A stretch of 5,352 nt of DNA from Synergistaceae bacterium (lineage in GTDB: Bacteria; Synergistota; Synergistia; Synergistales; Synergistaceae). The position numbers were made by a program, and so were the translations under genes. The notes under the pieces are model-generated. The model made no database searches, had not been told where the DNA came from, and saw nothing but the letters and a program-made list of their open reading frames with translations. Where the stretch lies: contig JAISDQ010000023.1 in assembly GCA_031264605.1 (NCBI GenBank), positions 1 through 5,352 on the forward strand, in the 5' to 3' direction. The number at the start of each line of letters is the position of its first letter. Positions within the stretch are counted from its first letter, which is position 1. Below, one piece after another: positions 1 to 4,966 of the stretch.

Positions 1-206
1 AGCTGATGCCATTCGTACAAATGTATAAGTACATCACGCAAATTATTGTCACGCGACCAATGCGCTTCTTTTCTTTTCGCGTTGTCACCGAAATTAAACG
101 CGGAGTTTTGTTCATTGTCCGTCATGGAATCAATGAGTTTCCGCATCTTCTCAAACTGCTCGTTCGCCGCCTTAATTAAGTCTGGCTTTGTTGTTGGTCT
201 GGGCAT
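1..206 (-). CDS. ClbS/DfsB (DUF1706) four-helix-bundle protein, N-terminal part
   Basis: The 68 visible codons begin MPRPTTKPDLIKAANEQFEK and end near LIHLYEWHQL, where the window cuts the gene (family members are roughly 165-175 aa). The opening PRPTTK..LI.AA..QFEK..LID and the later EAHW.RD.N.RDVL.HLYEWH are the hallmark first and second helices of the ClbS/DfsB family, related to DinB-like bundles. In the family, ClbS protects colibactin producers by hydrolysing the cyclopropane of the toxin; most other members have no known substrate. The start is supported by AGAGGT (plus-strand positions 214-219) seven bases before ATG. It is the last visible gene of the TetR-led minus-strand operon, 63 bases after the DUF7662-like gene. 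The visible part is intact, unlike the damaged paralogue at 1063-1418. Family assignment is firm; the substrate is unknown. Confidence 0.85.
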   Translation of the reverse strand, partial: MPRPTTKPDLIKAANEQFEKMRKLIDSMTDNEQNSAFNFGDNAKRKEAHWSRDNNLRDVLIHLYEWHQ

Positions 207-269
207 AGTTCATACCTCTGTTTCTTTTGAATCGTTCATTTGTTTCCATTTTGCGATTGGTCTCCATCT

Positions 270-479
270 TCATTCGTCTGTTTTTGTGAATGTAACGTGT
301 TGCTCCTTCATGGAAATCTTGCCGACCTTATACCCATACTCCGCGGCTTCTTTCTTGTACGTCAGGAAAGAATGGTCTATCGGGAATCCGAGGATAACTT
401 CGATTTCCTCAAACGTGAGCCGAAGCGTCGGACTTCCGTCAGTTTGAAGGTGTTTCCATAGCGGGTCATATTTGCTCAT
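270..479 (-). CDS. Small DUF7662-like protein, 69 aa
   Basis: A complete 69-residue protein starting MSKYDPLWKHLQTDG and ending FTKTDE. The pattern is an N-terminal Y.PL...L segment, a central LTFEEIE.ILGF helix (about residues 21-32), then a hydrophilic linker and a C-terminal YGYKVGKISMKEQHVTF beta-like stretch. This agrees with short bacterial proteins of the DUF7662 type, which have no established function. No signal peptide or membrane segment is visible. The ATG overlaps the stop of the upstream 35-aa ORF as ATGA. Its own Shine-Dalgarno sequence is poor (AAAGA lies about 15 bases away), so translation may depend on coupling. It lies between a GyrI-like and a ClbS gene, which hints at a shared stress or detoxification role, but nothing in the protein shows an activity. 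The family name rests on memory of the sequence pattern. Confidence 0.72.
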   Translation of the reverse strand: MSKYDPLWKHLQTDGSPTLRLTFEEIEVILGFPIDHSFLTYKKEAAEYGYKVGKISMKEQHVTFTKTDE

Positions 480-583
480 AAACTTGCGCCGTCTTTCTTT
501 TCAGGTGTTTCATTGCTCAGAGGCGGCACATTGCACAGCACGGCCATAACCGAAGCGATGCAATGGGCCAGCGTCTTATTCAT
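476..583 (-). CDS. Possible 35-aa protein, translationally coupled to the next gene
   Basis: An ORF of 35 codons, beginning MNKTLAHCIASVMAVLCN and ending with a charged NETPEKKDGASL tail. It fills almost exactly the gap between the GyrI-like gene (stop at 591-593) and the 69-aa gene. Its TGA overlaps the next ATG as ATGA, a typical arrangement for translational coupling. The first half is mildly hydrophobic with two Cys residues (8 and 17); the second half is polar. The only ribosome-binding candidate is the A-rich stretch AAAAAAGAT just before ATG, which is weak. I do not recognise a family. It could be a true small protein or a leader whose translation delivers ribosomes to the DUF7662-like start. 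The tight fit and overlap favour translation; the short length argues for caution. Confidence 0.45.
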   Translation of the reverse strand: MNKTLAHCIASVMAVLCNVPPLSNETPEKKDGASL

Positions 584-590
584 ATCTTTT

Positions 591-1061
591 TTATTTTGTG
601 ACAGGAATCCAAATTTCGCTCCTGTAGTCGGGCGAACTCATATCTCCGACAGAATACCACTCCATCTCCGGTGCATCGGCATGTTGATAGCCTGACGATG
701 GCAGCCACTCATTGAATACCTGTTTAACTGTATCCTGCATAGCATCCGGCATCGTTCCAACGACTTCGAATACCGCCCACTGCGCGGCTGGAATATCCAG
801 TTTTTCAAATCCGGCGGGGCATTCTTTTGTTGTCGCGGCGGCAATCCAATAATCGAAGCCGTTATCGCGCATATCGGCGCATACTCCCAACACGCCTGAC
901 GGTTCCAAGTCGGAAAGCGCCTGCAGTTTTGTCATAGTTTCGGCAGGCAAACGCGACCACATTTGCGGAATTTTGATAAAATTCTCACCGTTCTCGAAGG
1001 ACGTAAATTCCTTTACGCCAATGACGCTGAACGCGTCTAAATCAACCGTTCTGTACTTCAT
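591..1061 (-). CDS. Stand-alone GyrI-like small-molecule-binding protein (possible cyclopropanoid hydrolase)
   Basis: A complete 156-aa protein with no N-terminal helix-turn-helix, so it is a free GyrI-like/AraC effector-binding domain. Recognisable parts are the opening YRTVDLDAFSVIGV strand, IPQMW (W35), SGVLGVCADM, the FDYWIAA strand (Y71, W72), the QWAVFEVVGTMPDAMQ motif (W95), a helix with FNEWLPSSGY, and the terminal PEMEWYSVGD (E134) followed by SEIWIPV. Such domains bind hydrophobic or cationic ligands, and one subfamily uses an aromatic cage to hydrolyse cyclopropanoid DNA alkylators. The many Trp/Tyr residues here fit a cage, but catalysis is inference. The start has AGGGG nine bases upstream and follows the stop of the damaged ClbS gene by one base. 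The likely role is ligand sequestration or hydrolysis in the cytoplasm, induced through the TetR at the head of the operon. Confidence 0.87.
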   Translation of the reverse strand: MKYRTVDLDAFSVIGVKEFTSFENGENFIKIPQMWSRLPAETMTKLQALSDLEPSGVLGVCADMRDNGFDYWIAAATTKECPAGFEKLDIPAAQWAVFEVVGTMPDAMQDTVKQVFNEWLPSSGYQHADAPEMEWYSVGDMSSPDYRSEIWIPVTK

Positions 1062-1062
1062 T

Positions 1063-1418
1063 TCATTTTACCCCTTTCGTGTAATCCCCTACGGCGCCGC
1101 GAAATTCCGAACGCAGCGACGAAAGCGTTTTGCCGCAATGCTCATCATAAAAACGCCGGCGGAGCATCGCCATCTGGTTCCACTTCACGTCAGGCGCGGG
1201 CGCCGCGACGGGCTTTCCGGCCGCTTCGTCCGCACCCCAACCGCGCATCAGCGACATCCAGCCCAGTTGATAGGCGATCATCTCCTTCGGCGTGCGGTCT
1301 GCGCCGTCCTGCCGCGCGTCTCCGAATTCGTCCGCAATGCCGTCAAACTCGCTTATGAACGCGTCGGCGGTTTTTTTATTTCGTTGATCAAGTCCGCTTT
1401 GCCGCTGTAGGTTTTCAT
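1063..1418 (-). pseudogene. ClbS/DfsB family gene with a frameshift at an A7 run and a short 3' end
   Basis: Two reading frames together give a ClbS-like protein. The ATG at 1418 (AGGG seven bases upstream, 26 bases after the TetR stop) opens MKTYSGKADLINEIKK, then reads PPTRS and stops. The -1 frame takes over exactly at the A7 run (1371-1377) and continues TADAFISEFDGIADEFG, RTPKEMIAYQLGWMSLMRGW, AGKPVAAPAPDVKWNQ and RRFYDEH, all family hallmarks. One extra A would give a continuous 118-aa product. Even then it ends near residue 118 (TKGVK), about 50 residues short of family length, so the fourth helix is missing. Inactivation is the simplest reading. Alternatives are a sequencing error in the homopolymer, RNA polymerase slippage, or -1 ribosomal frameshifting on A_AAA_AAA. 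No start codon with a ribosome-binding site exists for the downstream frame alone. Confidence 0.75.
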
Positions 1419-1444
1419 GATGACGCCCTTTTTGATTTAGCGTG

Positions 1445-2035
1445 TCACTCGATTGTCTCGTCCAGCTTGCTTCTGATTCCCGCCAGAAAGAGTGACAGAC
1501 AATAATCAAAACTCTCCGCCGCGTCCGACGGATGCCCAAATCCCTTATGTCCCGCAATCACGGCAAATCCGTGAATGAGGCTGCGGAAGCCCCGTATGAT
1601 GTGGGAAACTTCAAGCTCCGTCAGTTTCGTATCCTTGAAGAGCGCGAAGAACATTTCGGTAATCTGCTGGAACGCCCTGGCGTCGGGCTTCTCGTCATTT
1701 TCCGGTTCGGTATAGGCGTTGAGCCATTGAATGGACTCATACATCCCGGGATGCCGCACGGCAAAGTCGATGGACGTTTTGCCCAGCGCGGATACAGCGT
1801 CGAGCCCGCTTTTCCCAAAACCTGCCCGTAATAATTCCGCCACAACCAGCCGCGTTGTATATTGCCCCAACACGCTTTTCAAACCGTTCAAATTTTTAAC
1901 GTGGAAAATCAGCGAAGGGCTTTTAATCTCCAGCTTTGCCGCCACCTCTTTCAGCGACAGATTTTCAAACCCTACGGCATCCGCAATGTCGCCCGCCGTC
2001 TGAGCTATCAAATCGATCGTCACGTCACCTTTCAT
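1445..2035 (-). CDS. TetR/AcrR-family transcriptional regulator, WHG-type C-terminal domain
   Basis: A 196-aa repressor-like protein that heads the minus-strand operon. Residues 1-60 form the TetR DNA-binding domain: IDLIAQTAGDIADAVGFENL, then the helix-turn-helix LSLKEVAAKLEIKSPSLIFHV with the usual recognition-helix end and a following LNGLKSVLG. The C-terminal part carries RHPGMYESIQW and the RGFRSLIHGFAVIAGHKGFG motif (about 148-167) typical of the TetR_C_33/WHG ligand domain. I chose the ATG at 2035 because AAGGA lies eight bases upstream; an in-frame ATG further out (2086) sits inside the -10 element and cannot be used. It probably represses its own operon through the palindrome at 2088-2110 and is released by a small molecule related to what the ClbS and GyrI-like proteins act on. 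The ligand is not deducible. Confidence 0.9.
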   Translation of the reverse strand: MKGDVTIDLIAQTAGDIADAVGFENLSLKEVAAKLEIKSPSLIFHVKNLNGLKSVLGQYTTRLVVAELLRAGFGKSGLDAVSALGKTSIDFAVRHPGMYESIQWLNAYTEPENDEKPDARAFQQITEMFFALFKDTKLTELEVSHIIRGFRSLIHGFAVIAGHKGFGHPSDAAESFDYCLSLFLAGIRSKLDETIE

Positions 2036-2043
2036 TTCTCCAA

Positions 2044-2048
2044 TCCTT
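2044..2048 (-). promoter_or_regulatory. Ribosome-binding site that fixes the TetR start
   Basis: AAGGA on the minus strand, eight bases before the ATG at 2035. The two in-frame upstream ATGs (2068 and 2086) have no such sequence, so the 196-aa form is preferred over the 213-aa form. Confidence 0.7.
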
Positions 2049-2084
2049 CCCGAATTCAATACGGTCATAATAGAACATAAATAC

Positions 2085-2113
2085 ATTATAAACTAATCAA
2101 ATTAGATTATCAA
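2085..2113 (-). promoter_or_regulatory. Sigma-70-type promoter of the tetR-clbS-gyrI-like operon
   Basis: On the minus strand TTGATA (2108-2113) is followed after exactly 17 bases by a perfect TATAAT (2085-2090). Transcription would start near 2078, about 40 bases before the TetR ATG. It is the only strong promoter seen upstream of the five downstream minus-strand genes, which are spaced closely enough to share it. Confidence 0.8.
2088..2110. promoter_or_regulatory. Imperfect palindrome, probable TetR operator
   Basis: Arms ATAAACTAAT and ATTAGATTAT around a CAA centre match at nine of ten positions; the inner CTAAT/ATTAG arms are perfect. It fills the -35/-10 spacer of the operon promoter and touches both elements, the classic position for TetR-type autorepression. 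Binding by the adjacent TetR is inferred from place and symmetry. Confidence 0.65.
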
Positions 2114-2170
2114 GAGAAAATTTCATCGCGCGATACGGAAGAACGTGTTTAAAATGATGAAGAAACTTTA

Positions 2171-2203
2171 TTCACGGTAACGCCGCGCCCGTGATGATAT
2201 AAT
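2171..2203 (+). promoter_or_regulatory. Probable extended -10 promoter of recQ
   Basis: TATAAT at 2198-2203 is preceded by TG one base upstream (2195-2196), giving an extended -10. No good -35 lies 17 bases away; TTCACG at 2171-2176 is poor and 21 bases distant, which an extended -10 can tolerate. Transcription would begin near 2210, giving a leader of about 37 bases. Confidence 0.5.
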
Positions 2204-2217
2204 CAATCCTCGGTAAA

Positions 2218-2229
2218 CGTGAATTCACG
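2218..2229. promoter_or_regulatory. Perfect 12-bp palindrome in the recQ leader
   Basis: CGTGAATTCACG is perfectly self-complementary and lies just after the predicted recQ transcription start, six bases before the ribosome-binding GGAG. The same TTCACG half-site recurs at 2171-2176, and an inverted repeat TCACGG/CCGTGA occupies 2172-2177 and 2189-2194. This may be an operator; the binding protein is unknown. Confidence 0.4.
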
Positions 2230-2246
2230 AGTTTGGAGCGCTACGC

Positions 2247-4139
2247 ATGCACACACCCCGCGCAATCCTGAAAAACGTTTTTGGGTACGACTCCTTCAGA
2301 CGCGGGCAGGAGGAGATAATAAACGAGATGCTCTCCGGGCGCGACGTTCTGGGCGTAATGCCGACCGGCGCGGGGAAATCTGTCTGCTACCAGATACCGG
2401 CCATACTCTCCGGCGGCGTCTCGATAGTCATTTCTCCGCTGATATCCTTGATGAAGGATCAGGTAGACGCGCTCAGGTCGAACGGAGTGAACGCCGCCGC
2501 CATAAACAGCGCCATGGATTGGGACGACGTGCGGTCGGTACTGTGGTCCGCCCGGGCCGGAAAAACCCCGCTGCTCTACATAGCGCCCGAGAGGCTGGAA
2601 GGGGAGGGTTTCAGGGAATTTCTGTCGTCCCTCAGCGTCTCCCTTGTCGTGGTCGACGAGGCTCACTGCGTTTCCCAATGGGGACACGATTTCAGGCCAT
2701 CCTACCTCGCGATAGCCCCGGCAATCGACTCGCTCCCCAAGCGTCCTGCCGTCGCGGCTTTCACGGCGACCGCGACCGAAGAGGTCAAGACCGACATAAT
2801 AAGACAGCTCGCCATGGATTCGCCCTTTGTGCTCACCACCGGTTTCGACCGCGAAAACCTGTTCTTTCAGGTGGAACACCCGGCCGACAAGATGTCTTTT
2901 CTCCTGAGCTACGCAAAAAAATTCCCCGGCATGCCTGGGATCGTATACTGTTCCACTCGCAAAAAAACCGAGTCAGTATGCGGAAAACTCGTGGCGCACG
3001 GCATAAGGGCGGTGAGATATCACGCGGGCCTGGACGACGCCGAGAGGCTGAAAAACCAGGAGGATTTCATATTCGACCGGGCCACGGTCATGGTGGCGAC
3101 CAACGCGTTCGGCATGGGCATAGACAAATCCAACGTGAGGTACGTCATACATTACAACATGCCCGGAAGCATCGACAGCTACTATCAGGAAGCCGGACGC
3201 GCGGGCCGCGACGGCTCGCCGTCGGACTGTATCCTGCTGTACGGCGGGGAGGACAAGTCGACTATCACATACCTCATCATGCAGGGCGAGGATAAAAACA
3301 CCAAGGAAACGGCGTTCCGCAAACTGCGCCAGATGCTCGACTACTGTCACACGTCGGGATGCCTTAGGCGCCATATATTGAACTATTTCGGGGAGAGCGT
3401 GCCGGACGGCGGATGCGGGGACTGCGGAAACTGCCGCTCGGTCGCCGAGCGCCATGATATCACGGTCGAAGCGCAGAAAATAATGTCGTGCGTATACCGG
3501 GCGGCGGAGAAAACCGGAGGGAAGAAATACGGTCCTCACGTCATCGCCGATATTCTGCGGGGACACCCCTCCAACGTTTCCAGAAGGGAACAGGTGGCGC
3601 GCTTCGGACTGAACGCCATATCCACCTGGGGAATAATGAAGGATACGGCCGCCCGCGATATCGTGTACATCATCGATTTTCTGGCCGCCGAGGGTTATCT
3701 CATGACCGACGAGTTCGGCGCGCTGTCGTTCACCGAACGCTCGTTCCCGTTTCTCAAAAGCAAGACCAGATTGTTGATGCGGCGTCACGAGAGCGGGCAA
3801 AAACCGAAACAGGAACGCGTCCCCGACAAAGCAGCCGCGAAAGGAGGCTTTTTCTCGGGAGGAATCCTCGAAACTCTTCGCAAAACGGTGACAGTCGGAA
3901 AACGGTCCGCTTTCTCCGGCGAACTCTTCGAGGCGCTTCGCAGAATGAGACGGGAGATCGCCGCTTCGGAAGGCGTTCCTCCATACGTCGTATTCTCGGA
4001 CAAGACGCTTCAGGCGATGTGCGACGCGCTTCCGTCGGACGAGGACGAAATGCTGTCCGTCCCAGGAGTGGGCAGGATGAAATTTGAAAAGTACGGACAC
4101 ATGTTCATGGACGCCATACGGGAGTGGCGGGAAAAATAA
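2247..4139 (+). CDS. recQ: ATP-dependent DNA helicase RecQ
   Basis: A complete 630-aa superfamily 2 helicase (E. coli RecQ has about 610). It unwinds DNA 3' to 5' in recombination and repair. Motifs in order: motif 0 FGYDSFRRGQ (Q21); Walker A PTGAGKS (39-45); SPLISLMKDQV (63-73); DEAH (137-140) with the aromatic-rich loop CVSQWGHDFRPSY; TATAT (174-178); IVYCSTRK (232-239); motif V ATNAFGMGIDK (284-294); motif VI QEAGRAGRDG (314-323). Zinc ligands are C372, C390, C393 and C396, matching the RecQ CRR...C..C..C pattern. The winged-helix RQC region follows (about 405-510), then a charged linker, and HRDC at about 555-628 with SVPGVGRMKFEKYG. All core residues look intact. The ATG has GGAG eight bases upstream. 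It is transcribed alone, with divergent tetR on the left and convergent tetR on the right. It is richer in GC than its neighbours, consistent with a core gene flanked by accessory ones. Confidence 0.98.
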   Translation: MHTPRAILKNVFGYDSFRRGQEEIINEMLSGRDVLGVMPTGAGKSVCYQIPAILSGGVSIVISPLISLMKDQVDALRSNGVNAAAINSAMDWDDVRSVLWSARAGKTPLLYIAPERLEGEGFREFLSSLSVSLVVVDEAHCVSQWGHDFRPSYLAIAPAIDSLPKRPAVAAFTATATEEVKTDIIRQLAMDSPFVLTTGFDRENLFFQVEHPADKMSFLLSYAKKFPGMPGIVYCSTRKKTESVCGKLVAHGIRAVRYHAGLDDAERLKNQEDFIFDRATVMVATNAFGMGIDKSNVRYVIHYNMPGSIDSYYQEAGRAGRDGSPSDCILLYGGEDKSTITYLIMQGEDKNTKETAFRKLRQMLDYCHTSGCLRRHILNYFGESVPDGGCGDCGNCRSVAERHDITVEAQKIMSCVYRAAEKTGGKKYGPHVIADILRGHPSNVSRREQVARFGLNAISTWGIMKDTAARDIVYIIDFLAAEGYLMTDEFGALSFTERSFPFLKSKTRLLMRRHESGQKPKQERVPDKAAAKGGFFSGGILETLRKTVTVGKRSAFSGELFEALRRMRREIAASEGVPPYVVFSDKTLQAMCDALPSDEDEMLSVPGVGRMKFEKYGHMFMDAIREWREK

Positions 4140-4160
4140 AAACCCTCCGGCACTCGGCGG
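4132..4160 (-). terminator. Probable intrinsic terminator for the second tetR gene
   Basis: Read on the minus strand, CCGCCG-AGTGC-CGGAGG forms a six-pair stem with one G-A mismatch, followed by GTTTTTATTTTT. It lies about 75 bases after the minus-strand TetR stop (4234). The T-run, read on the plus strand, overlaps the recQ stop codon. It would not serve recQ, since no T-run follows the stem on the plus strand. Confidence 0.5.
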
Positions 4161-4233
4161 CCCAAGCATTGCCGCGGCGATGATTTATACCCCGACAATC
4201 GAAACATTTCCGCCGAACTCGTGTTTAACCCGT

Positions 4234-4854
4234 CTAATGCTGTTCGCCGATAGATTTTTCGATTTTTGAATGATAGATCGATTTGCCCGCTTCCGTGAGA
4301 ATCGGATAAATCAGGCTCCATATGCAGGCCAACGGATTGACTCCGCCCCATATGATCCCATAAGCGCAAATTGAGAGTATGGTTTGCGTCAGATATTCGT
4401 ATTGCGAGGGAATCATATCGGGGGCCATCAATCCGGTTTGCCGCAGGTTTTCGAATGTTTCTTCCAATATGTCACGCAAATCGCCCAAAACTTTTTTTTG
4501 AATTTGGCATATCTTCTCGGAAATTTGAGATAACTGCTTATAATGTCTTGAATAGTAGATATTATCTTCCTGGTGCCGGAGTAAACCGCGAAAACAATCG
4601 TTCAATTCTTCGAGGGTCTTTGGGGCATCAGGCTTTTGGTAATTTTCATGCCGCGCCAACACGGCCTCCTCGACCAAATCCTCTTTTTTTTTGAAATGAT
4701 ATGTGAGGTTGCCTACGCTTATCCCCAACGAATCGGATATGTTCCTCATCGAGACTTCGTTATACCCCTTCTCGCCAAATAGTTTTCTGGCTGTTTCGAG
4801 GATTTTTTGGCGGAGGATTCCTTTTTTCTTCACATCGTCGTTTTCTTTTTTCAT
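4234..4854 (-). CDS. TetR/AcrR-family transcriptional regulator
   Basis: A 206-aa protein with a very basic, Lys-rich leader (residues 1-16), then the TetR DNA-binding domain: RQKILETARKLFGEKGYNEV, helix-turn-helix MRNISDSLGISVGNLTYHF (about 36-54), then KKKEDLVEEAV. The C-terminal ligand and dimer domain (about 70-200) is helical, with hydrophobic QTILSICAYGIIWGG near 165-180, and does not point to a known ligand. Upstream, GGAAG lies only three bases from ATG, a cramped Shine-Dalgarno, while a better AAGGAG sits 25 bases away. The gene diverges from a methyltransferase across two palindromic sites, so the likely job is repression of both genes until an inducer binds. Two long A runs in the gene (A8 and A9) leave the frame intact. 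Confidence 0.92.
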   Translation of the reverse strand: MKKENDDVKKKGILRQKILETARKLFGEKGYNEVSMRNISDSLGISVGNLTYHFKKKEDLVEEAVLARHENYQKPDAPKTLEELNDCFRGLLRHQEDNIYYSRHYKQLSQISEKICQIQKKVLGDLRDILEETFENLRQTGLMAPDMIPSQYEYLTQTILSICAYGIIWGGVNPLACIWSLIYPILTEAGKSIYHSKIEKSIGEQH

Positions 4855-4893
4855 GCTCTTCCCGCGCGTTTCAAATTTTCTCCTTAATTCTTA

Positions 4894-4922
4894 TTGACAG
4901 TTTAGGACGAGCGTGCTAATTT
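4894..4922 (+). promoter_or_regulatory. Promoter of the methyltransferase gene
   Basis: A perfect TTGACA (4894-4899) is followed after 17 bases by TAATTT (4917-4922), preceded by TG one base upstream (4914-4915). The weak -10 is helped by this extended TG. Transcription would start near 4929, at the edge of the second operator. Confidence 0.6.
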
Positions 4923-4927
4923 GTCAA
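4899..4927 (-). promoter_or_regulatory. Promoter of the divergent tetR gene
   Basis: On the minus strand a perfect TTGACA (4922-4927) is followed after 17 bases by TAAACT (4899-4904). The -35 of each divergent promoter overlaps or abuts the -10 of the other, so the two polymerases would compete for the same DNA. Confidence 0.6.
4902..4919. promoter_or_regulatory. Operator-like palindrome O1 inside both divergent promoters
   Basis: Half-sites TTAGGACG and CGTGCTAA surround AG; seven of the eight paired positions match. It fills the spacers of both promoters. With the flanking TTGACA/TGTCAA boxes the symmetry extends over 4894-4927. It shares the TTAGnACG half-site with O2. Confidence 0.6.
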
Positions 4928-4944
4928 TTAGTACGGCGTACTAA
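4928..4944. promoter_or_regulatory. Perfect operator-like palindrome O2
   Basis: TTAGTACG-G-CGTACTAA is a perfect 17-bp palindrome with eight-base arms. It covers the predicted start of the methyltransferase transcript and directly abuts the -35 box of the tetR promoter. It is the best candidate binding site of the adjacent TetR protein. Confidence 0.75.
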
Positions 4945-4952
4945 ATTATTCG

Positions 4953-4958
4953 AGGAGG
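4953..4958 (+). promoter_or_regulatory. Ribosome-binding site supporting a GTG start
   Basis: A full AGGAGG lies eight bases before GTG at 4967, and no ATG in this frame is near. This decides the start of the methyltransferase. Confidence 0.85.
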
Positions 4959-4966
4959 CGGCACGC

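Noticed and set aside
1419..1557. Long form of the second minus-strand gene starting at 1557
   Set aside because: That extension overlaps tetR in a different frame and has no ribosome-binding site. The family-like start is the ATG at 1418 in the other frame.
2125..2134. ATCGCGCGAT palindrome in the tetR-recQ intergenic region
   Set aside because: Perfect but only 10 bp, made of repeated CG, outside both promoters and without a second copy.
2154..2180. Eight-codon ORF (MMKKLYSR) upstream of recQ
   Set aside because: It ends before the predicted recQ transcript start and has no proper ribosome-binding site; probably chance.
2219..3295. 358-codon plus-strand ORF inside recQ
   Set aside because: It lies in another frame of recQ, is rich in Arg and Gly as shadow frames of GC-rich genes are, and has no recognisable domain.
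2973..4169. 398-codon minus-strand ORF antisense to recQ
   Set aside because: It is the antisense shadow of the RecQ frame; the RecQ motifs explain the coding signal completely.
4167..4182. Near-perfect palindrome around GCCGCGGC after recQ as a recQ terminator
   Set aside because: It leaves no loop, and no T-run follows on the plus strand.
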